NCBI GenBank assembly: GCA_020721065.1 | Contig: DYNM01000001.1 | Location: 186,001 to 250,000, forward strand | Direction: 5' to 3' | Length of the DNA stretch: 64,000 nucleotides | From: Thiocystis violascens | Lineage (GTDB): Bacteria > Pseudomonadota > Gammaproteobacteria > Chromatiales > Chromatiaceae | Shown here: positions 1 to 11,185 of the stretch, piece after piece | Layout: each line of letters starts with the position of its first letter | How positions within the stretch are numbered: position 1 is the stretch's first letter | Made by a program: the position numbers and the translations under genes | The notes under the pieces: model-generated | Database searches by the model: none | What the model saw: the letters and a program-made list of their open reading frames with translations, nothing else | Told to the model about the DNA's origin: nothing

Positions 1-15
1 TGCAACACGCTTGTC

Positions 16-783
16 GTGGCGGAGCCGTCCATGAAGCCGACGACTCAGCCCGCCATCGCGCATGATGCCAATAGTCATGTTGTCACCAGTCCTGAACGCA
101 TCACCGCCGTTCTCCATGAACTCCGCCAACAGTTGGTATTGGTTGGAGTGCGCATTGGCACCGATGGCCCGTTATACAACTCGTTATTGGTGCGGCTCGA
201 TCCTGAACAGCAATTGCTGTATTTGGACGAAATCAATTTGTTTGATGCGCGTGAGCAGATCGTGCTGGGCACCGAGATTCATGTGTATGCCAGTCTGCGC
301 GGGATTGCGATTCATTTTCAGATGACGGTGGAACGCCTGATCTGCGAAGAGAATAAACAGCTTTACATCGGCGCTTATCCCCAACAGGTAAACTATTTGC
401 AGCGGCGCGATGTATTTCGTGTCTCCCTGCCGCCTCACGAACGTCGCAGCGTTGTGTTGCAGCACGAATACTCCACAGAAGACCTCACCGCACGTCTCAT
501 TGATATTTCAGTAAAAGGTTTTTGTGTGGGGCTGTTGGAAGGCACCCTTGAGCGCAGCTTGTTGAAAACGCGCTTTCGCTATTCAGGGATGGAATTGCCC
601 GGTTTGCGCACTCCGCTGTCTGGACACGCCCGCTTTGTCAATCTGCGTCCGTCGGCGCATTTAGGGATTGTTTCTGCTGGTTTTTATATCCTAGACCTTG
701 ATCCACAAACTGAACGAGTGCTCATGCGAGCGGCGCTTTATTATCAACGTGAGGCGCGAAAATTGGACTTTCGCCGTGACTAA
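16..783 (+). CDS. PilZ-domain protein, YcgR-like flagellar brake family
   Basis: A 255-residue protein with the two parts of the c-di-GMP-binding PilZ domain: RxxxR at R131-R135 and DxSxxG at D163-G168, preceded by an N-terminal YcgR-like domain (about residues 25-125). The family binds c-di-GMP and, as YcgR, slows the flagellar motor; this fits the FliK-like and FlhB-like genes just downstream. The listed start is a GTG close to the window edge; ATG at position 31 is an alternative and a start outside the window cannot be excluded. Cytoplasmic; no signal peptide or membrane segment is seen. The family call is firm, the exact role is inference. Confidence 0.8.
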   Translation: MAEPSMKPTTQPAIAHDANSHVVTSPERITAVLHELRQQLVLVGVRIGTDGPLYNSLLVRLDPEQQLLYLDEINLFDAREQIVLGTEIHVYASLRGIAIHFQMTVERLICEENKQLYIGAYPQQVNYLQRRDVFRVSLPPHERRSVVLQHEYSTEDLTARLIDISVKGFCVGLLEGTLERSLLKTRFRYSGMELPGLRTPLSGHARFVNLRPSAHLGIVSAGFYILDLDPQTERVLMRAALYYQREARKLDFRRD

Positions 784-831
784 TGTCGCAGCGAGCAGTC
801 GCTGTCAGCGCATTTTCACAGGTGTTGAACG

Positions 832-2142
832 ATGCCCGAGCCACTGCTGCCTCCTTTAATCAACGCACGGCAACTCACCGCGCTTCAAGCCGTTATCCCC
901 AAAGCGGCTGCTCAGTCATCTCCCGCCCCATCGCCATCTGCCGCCGCTGCTCACACTTGGCTTGATGGACAATTACGCCAACAGTTGCCCCGCGCCCAGC
1001 CGTTGCAAACGACGCTAGAACGCTGGCATACCGCACTCGCCGCTGCTCCTAACACCCAGACCCGCAGCGCCGAACATCAATTATTGGCGACCTTTATCAC
1101 GCAGTTGCCGACCGCTAAAGATTTGGTGACGCCACAACGTTTGGCAGACACCTTCCAACATTCCGGTCTTTGGCTGGAGGCGCAACTGGCAGAAAGTGCG
1201 GCGATGCCGTCACAACCAGCGCCTGATTTCAGTCAAGACCTCAAAGCGCAATTGCTGTGTCTCGCCGCCGAGCTGCGGGCAGCCGCCAGCGCCAATCCGT
1301 CGTCGCCACCCGCTGAAGCAGCCGAGGTCGCCGTGGCGGAACTCATCAGCAGCGCAATCTTGGCGGAAACGGCACCGGTCGAGGACGTTTCAACTGCTGA
1401 CAGTGAGACGGATGCTGACGCGGACTGCGAAGTTGGCGATGAGTTGGATGATTGTGACGCGCTGGATGAGGGAGATGATGGCGATGCGGAGTTGGAAGTG
1501 GATGTTGACGGCGACGATGACGCCGATGCTGAGAATGACGGTGCTGCGACCTTTGCTGATGCGGAAGGTGATCCCAATGCCAACTCAGGCGCAGAGACCG
1601 CGCCACAAACATCTGAAATAACGGAAGACGATGAACTAACCGCTGAAGTACCCACTCCGCCCACCCGCGCCCACTCATTAGCGGCACAGGCGCTGCTCCG
1701 CGATATTGATGGTCTGCTCGGACAGATGGTGACGCATCAACTGCTCAGTTTGGATGCGACAAGCGGACAAGCGCGTTGGCAGTTGGAGCTGCCATTTCGC
1801 GCACCGGACGGGTCGATCTTTACTTTGACGACGGAATTGCAACAACACCCGCGCCGGGAGCCAACTGGCGCGGAAGGTTGGACGTTGCAGTTGCAACTGG
1901 ATTTGCCGCGCTTGGGACCGTTGGTGATTCGTCTCAGTGTCCGCGCTGACCGCCTTGATGCCGGTTTACAAGCAGGCACCGAAGCTGGCGCGGCGTTGTT
2001 GCAGGAACATTTGGTCACGCTTCGCACCCGATTACTGGCGCAACGGCTGGAAGTAGCGAGTCTTCATGCGGGTTATCGACCGTTATCTCCCGCGATGCCG
2101 CCGCTGCTGGCGCGAGCGGCGCTGATTCGTGAGCAATGCTGA
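832..2142 (+). CDS. FliK-like flagellar hook-length control C-terminal domain protein
   Basis: A 436-residue protein. Residues about 285-436 look like the FliK C-terminal (Flg_hook) domain, with alternating beta-strand-like stretches (ARWQLELPF, LQLQLDLPRLGPLVIRLSV) and a helical end. Before it lies a very acidic low-complexity linker (about residues 175-275, rich in D/E), and the N-terminus is Ala/Pro-rich. FliK proteins measure the hook and switch the export gate to filament substrates through FlhB. An FlhB-like protein is encoded next, overlapping by 7 bp, so the pair is probably translationally coupled. Sequence outside the C-terminal domain is poorly conserved in this family, so the call rests on the C-terminus and the neighbour. 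Confidence 0.7.
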   Translation: MPEPLLPPLINARQLTALQAVIPKAAAQSSPAPSPSAAAAHTWLDGQLRQQLPRAQPLQTTLERWHTALAAAPNTQTRSAEHQLLATFITQLPTAKDLVTPQRLADTFQHSGLWLEAQLAESAAMPSQPAPDFSQDLKAQLLCLAAELRAAASANPSSPPAEAAEVAVAELISSAILAETAPVEDVSTADSETDADADCEVGDELDDCDALDEGDDGDAELEVDVDGDDDADAENDGAATFADAEGDPNANSGAETAPQTSEITEDDELTAEVPTPPTRAHSLAAQALLRDIDGLLGQMVTHQLLSLDATSGQARWQLELPFRAPDGSIFTLTTELQQHPRREPTGAEGWTLQLQLDLPRLGPLVIRLSVRADRLDAGLQAGTEAGAALLQEHLVTLRTRLLAQRLEVASLHAGYRPLSPAMPPLLARAALIREQC

Positions 2143-2432
2143 TGACGACTGCTGATCCGTCTCCCGCACCCACGCAGGCAGTGGCGCTCCAGTGGGATCG
2201 CCGCCGCGCTCCGCGAGTCACGGCAGTGGGTGAAGGACAAACGGCGGAGGAAATCATCCGCATCGCCGAAGCTGAAGGAATACCATTGCAATCCGATCCA
2301 GTATTGGTGGCGGCGCTGGCGCAAATACCGCTGGGGCGCGAAATTCCGCCGAATTTGTATTTGGCAGTAGCAGAAGTATTGACGTTTGTATTTCTATTAG
2401 AAGGAATTGATCCGTATGCAGAAAATGAATGA
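2136..2432 (+). CDS. FlhB-like C-terminal domain protein (FhlB type)
   Basis: A 98-residue protein resembling only the cytoplasmic C-terminal domain of FlhB, the substrate-specificity switch of the flagellar export gate: AVALQWDRRRAPRVTAVGEG, then helices and the ending IPLGREIPPNLYLAVAEVLTFVF. The four membrane helices of true FlhB are missing, as in the small FhlB/FlhX proteins that occur next to FliK-like genes. The NPTH autocleavage motif is not present; the matching place reads like RRAPRVTA. The start at 2136 overlaps the stop of the upstream gene. Probably acts with the FliK-like protein in export control. A bidirectional hairpin terminator follows. Confidence 0.8.
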   Translation: MLMTTADPSPAPTQAVALQWDRRRAPRVTAVGEGQTAEEIIRIAEAEGIPLQSDPVLVAALAQIPLGREIPPNLYLAVAEVLTFVFLLEGIDPYAENE

Positions 2433-2441
2433 CAACGCACT

Positions 2442-2481
2442 AAAAAACCCCGCTCTTTCATCACAAAGAGCAGGGTTTTTT
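2442..2481. terminator. Bidirectional rho-independent terminator
   Basis: An A6-flanked GC-rich stem (CCCCGCTCTT paired with AAGAGCAGGG, one bulge) followed by T6 lies between the convergent FlhB-like and ppsA genes. With A and T tracts on both sides it can end transcripts from either direction. Confidence 0.85.
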
Positions 2482-2494
2482 AATCAATCAAAAA

Positions 2495-5400
2495 TTACAG
2501 CGTCTTGGCTTGTTCGGCCAGATAAATCCAAGTATCAATCACGGTATCGGGATTGAGTGAAATACTGCTAATGCCCTGCTTCAATAACCAATCCGCGAAA
2601 TCTTTATGATCGGATGGTCCTTGCCCACAAATGCCGACATATTTGCCCTGAGCACGGCACGCAGCAATTGCCATCGACAGCATCTTTTTCACTGCTGGAT
2701 CGCGCTCATCAAAGCTCTCCGCAACCAAACTGGAATCCCGATCTAATCCCAGCGTGAGCTGCGTCATATCATTGGAACCAATTGAAAAGCCGTCGAAATA
2801 CTCCAAAAACTCATCGGCTAACACGGCATTGGATGGCAATTCGCACATCATAATTAACCGCAGTCCATCTTTACCGCGTTCCAATCCCTGCGCCGCCAAT
2901 GCTGCAACAACTGCCTTCGCTTGCGCCAACGTCCGCACGAATGGAATCATAATCTCGACATTGGTTAATCCCATGTCATTGCGCACGCGCTTTAATGCCG
3001 CGCATTCCAATTCAAAGCAATCCTTGAAATTGTCAGCGATATAACGTCCAGCGCCACGGAAGCCAATCATCGGATTTTCTTCTTCGGGTTCATACCGCTT
3101 GCCGCCAATCAAATTGGCGTATTCATTCGATTTGAAATCGGACATCCGCACGATCACGGTATTGGGTGAAAATGCTGCCGCCAGCGTGGAAATGCCTTCT
3201 GCCAACTTGGCAATGTAAAACTCACGCGGACTGGCATACGCAGCAATGCGCGGCGTGATCTGCGCTTGTAATTCCGCTGGCAATTGATCGAACTCCAGCA
3301 GCGCCTTCGGATGAATACCGATCATGTTATTGATGATGAATTCCAACCGCGCCAATCCGACGCCAGCATTTGGTGTCGCCGAAAACGCAAAAGCGCGATC
3401 TGGATTGCCGACATTCATCATAATTTTAACCGGAATCTCTGGCATCGCCGTCAATTCAATGGTTTTGTAATCGAATTCCAATTTGCCATCGTAAATATAA
3501 CCGGTGTCACCCTCGGCACAACTGACCGTCACCAATTGCCCTTCTTTCACAATCTCAGTGGCGTTATTGCAGCCAACTACTGCCGGAACGCCCAATTCAC
3601 GCGCAATAATTGCGGCGTGGCAATTATTCACCAGCACCGGCGTATAACGCTCAGTAAAGACAATGTAATTGTGATGATCGGCGACGGTGATGTTATACAC
3701 CGCTTCCTCGGCGCATTCTTCAACCAAATGCACTCGCGCTTGCCGCGTATCCGATGCCAATAACGTTTGCAGCCGCGTTGCCAATTCCGGTGCTAAGTGC
3801 GGTTGAATTGCCGTCAATGCGCGTTCCGCAATGAGATAACTCTTATTCACGCGATTGTTAATATCGCCATTTACCGGACTGCTGAATAATTGCCGCGTAT
3901 TAAAAAAGCGGCTGCCAACTTGTCGCGTATCACGACAGGCAACGCGCTGCGTGTGTTGACCAATGCGATCCAGTTGTTCAACGATTTGCACGTTGTGAAT
4001 ATGACGGTTACGCGTGACTTGCGGCACAATGCCGAGGCGCAAACAAGCGACCATCACTGCCTGCAAAGTCTCGTCATCAGAGACATATAAATTCACGCGC
4101 CCATTATGAAAACAGCCGTCGCCATCAATTAAACCAGCGAGAAAATGCGCGGCAAGTTCTGCGTCACTTTTCAATAAAGTGGTGACGATATTATCTTGCT
4201 CTTGCAATAAATCTTCGGCAATGGATTTTGAATAACAGCGGTAAGCATTCGCCGAACCAACAACCTGAACTCCGCGAATGAAACCCTGCGACTCTTTTTT
4301 AGTCGAAACGGTAAATGCTTTACCGTAATTCTCCACCAGCGCCGCATTCATCCGTTCAATGAATTGCTGTTTTAATTCAGTTGGTTTCTGAATGAAAGTG
4401 ACTTCGCCGTGCCGCTGATTGAGATGAATATGACCGTCACTCATCAAACCGCCGAGCAAATACGCCAGCGAGCGTTCTTTGCCGGTGGAGGTGGACAGTT
4501 GCGGCAGATGCTGCGCCAGCAACACGGCGTCACCGTCCGCCAACATCTGCTGCATTTCGCTGTCCACCAGCGCGGCATCGCGCAAATTCAACATCTTATG
4601 ATCGGGCGTCAGCGTCAGCGCGTTGCCAGCCAGCCGTCCGGTTTGCGAGACCTCAACGCGGATCGTCTTGGCCTGTTTCTGCATCACCGCCTCAACGGGC
4701 TTCCATTCGACCTTCAGCGTGTCGCGGTGCAGCGCCGGCACGCTCAAACCCTCGTGACCGCGCTCATGCACCTCGGCGAAAGTCATAAACCCTTTATTGG
4801 TCAATAACATGGTCTTGCCGGAGAAGCAGGTGCGACCGCCGCGATTGGTCACGATTGCCGCCGCCCGTTTCATAATCGGCTCCCAGTCGGGATCGGTCAT
4901 ATCGGTAATCAGCACGTCGCCGGGCTGGACGCGATTCATATCGGCGATGCTTTCCACCACCCGCGCCACACCAGCACCAATGCGACTACCGATGCTGCGT
5001 CCGCTGGTCAGAATCGGCGCTTTTTCACGCAGGATGTAACGCTCGATGATGTTGCCGGAACGACTTTGCACCGTCTCAGGCCGCGCCTGCACGACGTAAA
5101 TTTTGCCGTCCATGCCATCTTTTGCCCATTCGATGTCCATCGGACGCCCGTAATGCTGCTCAATTTGCATCGCCTGCTTCGCCAGCTCTTCAACTTCGGC
5201 ATCGCTGATGCTGAACAACGGGCGCATTTCTTCCGGCACTGGCTCGGTGCGCACCGGGCTGGCAGCGCCAGCTTCGGCGTACACCATGCGGATGGCTTTA
5301 TCGCCGACGGTGCGGCGCAAAATCGCGGGGCGACCGGCAGCAAGTGTCGGTTTATGCACATAAAATTCATCGGGATTGACCGCGCCTTGCACGACCATTT

Positions 5401-6073
5401 CACCCAAGCCATAGCTGGCGGTGATGAATACGGCGTCGCGGAAACCCGACTCGGTGTCGAGCGTGAACATCACGCCAGATGCCGCTAAATCGCTGCGCAC
5501 CATGCGCTGAATGCCAGCGGACAGCGCGACGTTGCGATGCTCAAAACCTTGGTGAACGCGGTAAGAAATGGCGCGGTCGTTGAAGAGCGAGGCAAACACT
5601 TCTTTGATGCGATGTTTGATGTGATCCAAACCTTTGACATTCAAAAAGGTTTCTTGCTGACCCGCAAAGGACGCATCCGGCAAATCTTCCGCCGTCGCCG
5701 ACGAGCGCACCGCCCACGACACTTCGCTGCCGGCTGCGGTCGTCAATTCGGCATACGCGGTATCAATTGCAGCTTCGAGCGCCGCCGGGAATGGTTGCTC
5801 CAAAACCCAGCCGCGAATGCGCGGGCCAGCTTCAGCGAGCGCAGCAACGTCATCAACATCCAGCGTGTCGAGAATGGTTTGAATCCGCTCATCCAAACCT
5901 TCGTGTGCGAGGAATTCACGGTACGCATCGGCGGTGGTGGCAAATCCGCCCGGCACCTGCACGCCGAGATCGGTCAAGTTCTGGATCATTTCGCCGAGCG
6001 AGGCGTTTTTGCCGCCCACAACAGGCACATCTTCCATTCCTAAGTCTTTGAGCCAGCGGACATAATCGGTCAT
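2495..6073 (-). CDS. ppsA: Phosphoenolpyruvate synthase containing an intein
   Basis: Pyruvate, water dikinase converts pyruvate and ATP to PEP, AMP and phosphate for gluconeogenesis and carbon assimilation. The 1192-residue open frame has the N-terminal ATP-binding domain ([10 protein letters not shown] near residue 20, [11 protein letters not shown] near 122), the phosphohistidine domain ([14 protein letters not shown]...[11 protein letters not shown]) and the C-terminal PEP-binding barrel ([10 protein letters not shown], the ending GICGQGPSD...SISLNPD). Residues 416-817 are an intein; removing them leaves 790 residues, the normal length for bacterial PpsA, and restores GGRTCHAA with the catalytic histidine. 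Both extein parts look intact, so activity should depend on splicing. Convergent with the flagellar genes; transcribed alone. Confidence 0.95.
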   Translation of the reverse strand: MTDYVRWLKDLGMEDVPVVGGKNASLGEMIQNLTDLGVQVPGGFATTADAYREFLAHEGLDERIQTILDTLDVDDVAALAEAGPRIRGWVLEQPFPAALEAAIDTAYAELTTAAGSEVSWAVRSSATAEDLPDASFAGQQETFLNVKGLDHIKHRIKEVFASLFNDRAISYRVHQGFEHRNVALSAGIQRMVRSDLAASGVMFTLDTESGFRDAVFITASYGLGEMVVQGAVNPDEFYVHKPTLAAGRPAILRRTVGDKAIRMVYAEAGAASPVRTEPVPEEMRPLFSISDAEVEELAKQAMQIEQHYGRPMDIEWAKDGMDGKIYVVQARPETVQSRSGNIIERYILREKAPILTSGRSIGSRIGAGVARVVESIADMNRVQPGDVLITDMTDPDWEPIMKRAAAIVTNRGGRTCFSGKTMLLTNKGFMTFAEVHERGHEGLSVPALHRDTLKVEWKPVEAVMQKQAKTIRVEVSQTGRLAGNALTLTPDHKMLNLRDAALVDSEMQQMLADGDAVLLAQHLPQLSTSTGKERSLAYLLGGLMSDGHIHLNQRHGEVTFIQKPTELKQQFIERMNAALVENYGKAFTVSTKKESQGFIRGVQVVGSANAYRCYSKSIAEDLLQEQDNIVTTLLKSDAELAAHFLAGLIDGDGCFHNGRVNLYVSDDETLQAVMVACLRLGIVPQVTRNRHIHNVQIVEQLDRIGQHTQRVACRDTRQVGSRFFNTRQLFSSPVNGDINNRVNKSYLIAERALTAIQPHLAPELATRLQTLLASDTRQARVHLVEECAEEAVYNITVADHHNYIVFTERYTPVLVNNCHAAIIARELGVPAVVGCNNATEIVKEGQLVTVSCAEGDTGYIYDGKLEFDYKTIELTAMPEIPVKIMMNVGNPDRAFAFSATPNAGVGLARLEFIINNMIGIHPKALLEFDQLPAELQAQITPRIAAYASPREFYIAKLAEGISTLAAAFSPNTVIVRMSDFKSNEYANLIGGKRYEPEEENPMIGFRGAGRYIADNFKDCFELECAALKRVRNDMGLTNVEIMIPFVRTLAQAKAVVAALAAQGLERGKDGLRLIMMCELPSNAVLADEFLEYFDGFSIGSNDMTQLTLGLDRDSSLVAESFDERDPAVKKMLSMAIAACRAQGKYVGICGQGPSDHKDFADWLLKQGISSISLNPDTVIDTWIYLAEQAKTL
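3623..4828 (-). mobile_element. Intein with LAGLIDADG homing endonuclease in ppsA
   Basis: This stretch encodes residues 416-817 (402 residues) of the ppsA frame. It begins with Cys ([17 protein letters not shown], block A), has a block-B-like LTPDHKML with the TxxH pattern, two dodecapeptide motifs of a LAGLIDADG endonuclease ([10 protein letters not shown] near 539-548 and [10 protein letters not shown] near 644-653), and block F/G ending [14 protein letters not shown]...VLVNN followed by extein Cys818. The usual penultimate His of inteins is replaced by Asn (VNN/C), so the C-terminal splice junction is slightly atypical. The insertion point lies between T415 and C818-H819, directly before the catalytic histidine. 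The frame is complete and both endonuclease motifs keep acidic residues, so it may be splicing- and homing-competent. Confidence 0.93.
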
Positions 6074-6347
6074 CGTTTGCGTTCTCTAAGTGGTGAAAAA
6101 ATGCGAGCCACTCCATCAAACGCCCAAAGCGTCGCCGAACTGCTCGCTGTACGTCTGGTTATGATGCAACTGCAACATGATTAAGATCAATGAAAATTGC
6201 TGCATATGCGAAAAAAGACGCTATTAAAGCAGCAATAACGCGCTACAACAGATTCTGATCTGATCCCATCTCCGCATCCGAGCAACCAGACCAGACTTGT
6301 ATTAACCTTGTCGTTTACTTGACGTTCTAACGATAGGATCAACCTCA

Positions 6348-6875
6348 ATGAGTGAAGTAACCCCCGGCTTGATGCCCGCAGCTTTAAGCAATATCGACAG
6401 CACTAAAGCCATCATCGGCGGCGTGATCGTGCTGGCCATTTTTGGCGTTTCCCACGCGATTTCTCACGGCATGATTGGTGCGGAAGCGCCGAGCTTTACG
6501 GTCGAACAATTGAGCACCAATTTAGCGCGAATCGGCACCGTCAACTTGACGAAACCCGTCGCGCCGCCGGTTGCCAAACCCGCGCCAACTCCAGTCGCTG
6601 CACCCGCTCCAGTAGCAGCGCCAGCGCCCGCTCCAGCAGCGGCACCAGTTGCTGCGCCAGCAGTCGAAGCTGCACCAGCTCCGGTTGAAGTAGCACCTGC
6701 ACCAGCAGCTCCGGCAGTTGAAACTGCACCAGCTCCGGTTGAAGTGGCACCTGCACCAGCAGCTCCGGCAGTTGAAACTGCACCAGCTCCGGTTGCCGCT
6801 CCGATGCCGCATCCGCAACCGGAATGGATGCTGCACATGGCACCACTCAGCTCGCCAACACGGACGTCGAAATAA
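6348..6875 (+). CDS. Single-TM protein with long Ala/Pro-rich repetitive tail, function unknown
   Basis: A 175-residue protein that I do not recognise. Residues about 19-42 form one hydrophobic helix (AIIGGVIVLAIFGVSHAIS) with two histidines at its end; residues about 65-155 are an Ala/Pro/Val tail built of APAPVE and APAPAAPA units, in part encoded by a 54-bp tandem repeat. The sequence AGGATCAACCTCA just before the ATG gives a ribosome site. Ala/Pro-rich tails are typical of rigid spacers reaching across the periplasm, and the alpha antenna protein at 37582 also ends in such a tail, so a photosynthetic membrane role is possible but unproven. It stands alone between ppsA (divergent, 274 bp away) and a hairpin terminator. 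Confidence 0.6.
   Translation: MSEVTPGLMPAALSNIDSTKAIIGGVIVLAIFGVSHAISHGMIGAEAPSFTVEQLSTNLARIGTVNLTKPVAPPVAKPAPTPVAAPAPVAAPAPAPAAAPVAAPAVEAAPAPVEVAPAPAAPAVETAPAPVEVAPAPAAPAVETAPAPVAAPMPHPQPEWMLHMAPLSSPTRTSK
6663..6796 (+). repeat. 54-bp tandem repeat coding VETAPAPVEVAPAPAAPA
   Basis: Two full 54-bp units (6663-6716 and 6717-6770) and a partial third (6771-6796) are almost identical at DNA level and code for 18-residue Ala/Pro/Val/Glu repeats. The near identity, including third codon positions, points to recent duplication by slippage or unequal exchange, so copy number may vary between strains. Confidence 0.9.
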
Positions 6876-6886
6876 CCTGCCTATCG

Positions 6887-6924
6887 TCATCACGCAGTCG
6901 TCTGGCTGCGTGATGATCCGTTTT
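6887..6924. terminator. Rho-independent terminator
   Basis: A perfect 11-bp stem (TCATCACGCAG paired with CTGCGTGATGA) with an 8-base loop and a short TCCGTTTT tract follows the Ala/Pro-rich gene and separates it from the convergent hydrolase gene. Confidence 0.75.
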
Positions 6925-6944
6925 AATCAAATCAATTCAATTGT

Positions 6945-8111
6945 TTATCTTCGCGGCGCTGCCGGAAGTGCTGGCGCAGGGTTGACGCTGCGCGGCACGG
7001 CACTCTCACCACTCCACGCTTGCAGCATTTGCACCAACGGCGCAATCGCTACCGGCTCAGGATCGGTTGAGACCGCCCGCGTGAGTAACCCGCGATGCGA
7101 TGCCGGCAGCGCAAGCGGCGCTGGCGCATTCGGCAGCGCGAGTGCCTCCAGCGGCACCACGCCATCGCCGAGCTTGGCACCCAAATCCGTCCACCACGCC
7201 ATCAATGCCTCTTGAAATTCCACCACCGCCGTTGACTTGACCAAGGCTGCGATGCTGGCGGTCATTTGCGGCGTTGGTGCGGTCAACACGCCACCAATCA
7301 GTTGCAATCCCACCGTTTCCGGCCACGTCCGCGCATTGAGCGCCGTGAGCGTGGCACTGCCGGGTTGCACATCGAGAACAGCCGCAGCGGTGCCATCACG
7401 CAGCGCCGCAAAGAGTGCAAACCGCCGTTCTGTGTCATATAAAAATTGATCGCGCAGTTCCAACCACACCCGCAGTCGCGCCCACTCGATGCCTTGATTC
7501 GGCGTCGCAATCAGCACCGCGCCGCGCACCGCCGCGCCCGTGCTGCGCGGCGGACTGCCGACCGGATGCCGCCAGCGGGTAATGAACTCGCGGATCACCA
7601 GTCCGCCCACATCGTGACCAACGAGGATCACTGGGCGCGTCGTCGGCAACGTTGCCCACCGCTGCGCAAAATCCTGCGTGATCGCGTCAAGGGATTGATC
7701 TTGCGGGTAGCGAAATTCCCACACCTCAAAACCAGCGGCATCTAACACCGGAAACAGGTCATGCCAGATATTGCCCGGCTCATCCATGCCATGTACCAAC
7801 ACGATGCGCGGTTGTTTTGAATTCAGCACCCGCACCCGCTGCTCCAGCCCATACCAACCATCATTAACGGGAGTGGGCGGCTGCGGAAACCAGCGCCGTA
7901 ATTGTTCCTGCACGATCACGCCCAGCGTGCGATTTTGGAACGTGCGCTGGTGCGAATCGCTGCCCCACCACGTCAACGGCAGCGCCAACGCAATCAGTGC
8001 CAATAACCCGATCAAAGTTGGACGAATCCAGCGCGGCGGCTGGCGCAAAAAGCGTTGGCTGCGGCGCTGAGAAAGTGGTCGCGCAGCAGAACGAGGCGGT
8101 GGTGATTTCAT
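6945..8111 (-). CDS. Membrane-anchored alpha/beta hydrolase with GHDVGG nucleophile motif
   Basis: A 388-residue protein from the ATG at 8111 (AGGA lies 9 bases upstream; the longer frame begins at TTG). A basic N-terminus precedes one membrane segment (about residues 30-50), so the catalytic domain is probably periplasmic. The fold is shown by the oxyanion loop IVLVHGMDEPGNIW and the nucleophile elbow VILVGHDVGGLVIREF, followed by PNQGIEWARLR. In lipases of this shape the elbow is GHSxGG; here the nucleophile position is Asp, as in epoxide hydrolases and haloalkane dehalogenases. Substrate cannot be predicted. It is transcribed toward a terminator and has no operon partner. Confidence 0.7.
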   Translation of the reverse strand: MKSPPPRSAARPLSQRRSQRFLRQPPRWIRPTLIGLLALIALALPLTWWGSDSHQRTFQNRTLGVIVQEQLRRWFPQPPTPVNDGWYGLEQRVRVLNSKQPRIVLVHGMDEPGNIWHDLFPVLDAAGFEVWEFRYPQDQSLDAITQDFAQRWATLPTTRPVILVGHDVGGLVIREFITRWRHPVGSPPRSTGAAVRGAVLIATPNQGIEWARLRVWLELRDQFLYDTERRFALFAALRDGTAAAVLDVQPGSATLTALNARTWPETVGLQLIGGVLTAPTPQMTASIAALVKSTAVVEFQEALMAWWTDLGAKLGDGVVPLEALALPNAPAPLALPASHRGLLTRAVSTDPEPVAIAPLVQMLQAWSGESAVPRSVNPAPALPAAPRR

Positions 8112-8605
8112 CAAAAACAATCCTAGACAAGAAAATAATTGCGACTTGTAAGCTGCTCAGTGGCGTTTAAGTCGTGGTAAAAAAATGACGAACTGCGGCG
8201 TAGACAAAGAGGTCTAGTTCCAAGCGTTTGGCGTCGGTGGCAAACGAATAAAAATGACGCAGTTACGGATATAAGTGATTGATTACGTTGTCAGCTATCA
8301 CTGATCGCTAACAACCGTGCTGTTTACTGACAACCGCCAACTAACAACTGACAACTTTTTGCAACTGCGCTGCCTGTAATCAACTGTCGCATTCAAAAAA
8401 CACTCGTGGCAAATATGACACGAAAGCAGAAAAAGTTGCTCTTTTGAGGCAGTTGTAGGCTAAAATGTCTGTGGTTTCACTTTGCGACTTTATCTGGTTC
8501 CGTCGCAAAAGCATGACGCTGTTGTTTTTTGCAGACGACTTGCCGCATTGTCAGCGTTGGCTCTCCAGTCAACCGTCTTCACTTTTTTGCAATAGGATTT
8601 TGAAT
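8112..8605. other. Intergenic region with divergent promoters and short heptamer-like repeats
   Basis: About 490 bp between the hydrolase (leftward) and the OmpA-like gene (rightward). It holds degenerate copies of the TGACAAC/TAACAAC heptamer near 8327-8357 that recurs at 18860, 47410 and 60740. An open frame reaches upstream to 8465, but codon choice and the signal peptide argue for the start at 8606. I see no RNA gene or clear -35/-10 pair. Confidence 0.5.
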
Positions 8606-9190
8606 ATGCACACCTCACTCCCGCTGTCACGTTTAGCCACTGCATTCGTTTTTGCTTTGAGTGTGACCGCGCCGCTGGCGGCACAAGCAGGCGATGATTA
8701 CAACAATGAACATTTTTGGTCAGCACAACCAGAAGGTTCGGGCTGGGTCAATAACTATGATGAATGTTGGCAGAGTTTGCATGGCGATGGTGAATTGTCG
8801 CCCTGTACTGAAGCTGCGCCAGTGGCTGCGGTACCAAAAGAATTCACGGTGCGCTTAAATTTTGAGTTTGATAAATACCAACTGAGCAACATCGTCAATG
8901 ATAATGAATTACGGCGTTTGGATGATTACATTGCACAAGTGAAGGAAACACCAGTGCGTGAACAGATTTCATTGACTGGCCACACTGACGCAAAAGGATC
9001 AGATGAATACAACTATCAACTGGGTCAACGCCGCGCTGAAACTGTGAAGCAATACATGATTAAAAAAGGCGTTCCAGCATCAGACATCGTCTCCGTGCGG
9101 AGTCGTGGTAAACAAGATATGATTCCAGGTGTTGATATTTATTCAGTTGAACAACGTCGGGTGAAAATTAACGCCGAATACGAAGGCTGA
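8606..9190 (+). CDS. OmpA-family peptidoglycan-binding outer-membrane protein
   Basis: A 194-residue protein from ATG 8606, preceded by AGGATTTTGAAT. Residues 1-28 are a Sec signal peptide ending AAQAG. Residues about 85-194 are an OmpA C-terminal domain: LNFEFDKYQL, TGHTDAKGSDEYNYQLGQRR with the diaminopimelate-contacting Asp and Arg region, and RSRGKQ...QRRVKINAEY. There is no OmpA barrel; the short mature N-terminus has two Cys (DECWQS, LSPCTE). It probably links outer membrane and cell wall. A strong terminator follows, so it is a single-gene unit. The frame is open upstream to 8465, but that extension would bury the signal peptide. Confidence 0.85.
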   Translation: MHTSLPLSRLATAFVFALSVTAPLAAQAGDDYNNEHFWSAQPEGSGWVNNYDECWQSLHGDGELSPCTEAAPVAAVPKEFTVRLNFEFDKYQLSNIVNDNELRRLDDYIAQVKETPVREQISLTGHTDAKGSDEYNYQLGQRRAETVKQYMIKKGVPASDIVSVRSRGKQDMIPGVDIYSVEQRRVKINAEYEG

Positions 9191-9221
9191 TGTCAACCTG
9201 CGCTGTCAAACCGCTGTGAAT

Positions 9222-9255
9222 AAAAAGCCGATTTCGTGATTGAAATCGGCTTTTT
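9222..9255. terminator. Rho-independent terminator
   Basis: A perfect 14-bp stem (AAAAAGCCGATTTC / GAAATCGGCTTTTT) with a 6-base loop lies between the convergent OmpA-like and purB genes and can work in both directions. Confidence 0.9.
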
Positions 9256-9283
9256 ATTATCTGTCAATGACCCACCGCTTGTC

Positions 9284-11082
<1,799 letters not shown>

Positions 11083-11185
11083 TTTTTATTCTCCGCAATT
11101 CTGCGCCGCGCTGCCTCATCAGCCGCCGGGCGGAAAATCCAGTATGATTCAACGATTTTTCTAACTAGGTATTCATATTTCTCCG

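Noticed and set aside
1233..1687. Long reverse-strand frames rich in Ser/Ala or Arg/His opposite the FliK-like acidic linker
   Set aside because: They mirror low-complexity GC-rich codons of the real gene and have no ribosome site or family likeness.
6464..6893. Reverse-strand Gly/Ala, Cys/Arg and Leu/Val-rich frames opposite the Ala/Pro tail
   Set aside because: Shadows of the 54-bp repeat; composition is explained by the repeat on the other strand.
8465..8605. Upstream extension of the OmpA-like gene
   Set aside because: It would put 47 residues before a clear signal peptide; the start at 8606 has its own ribosome site.
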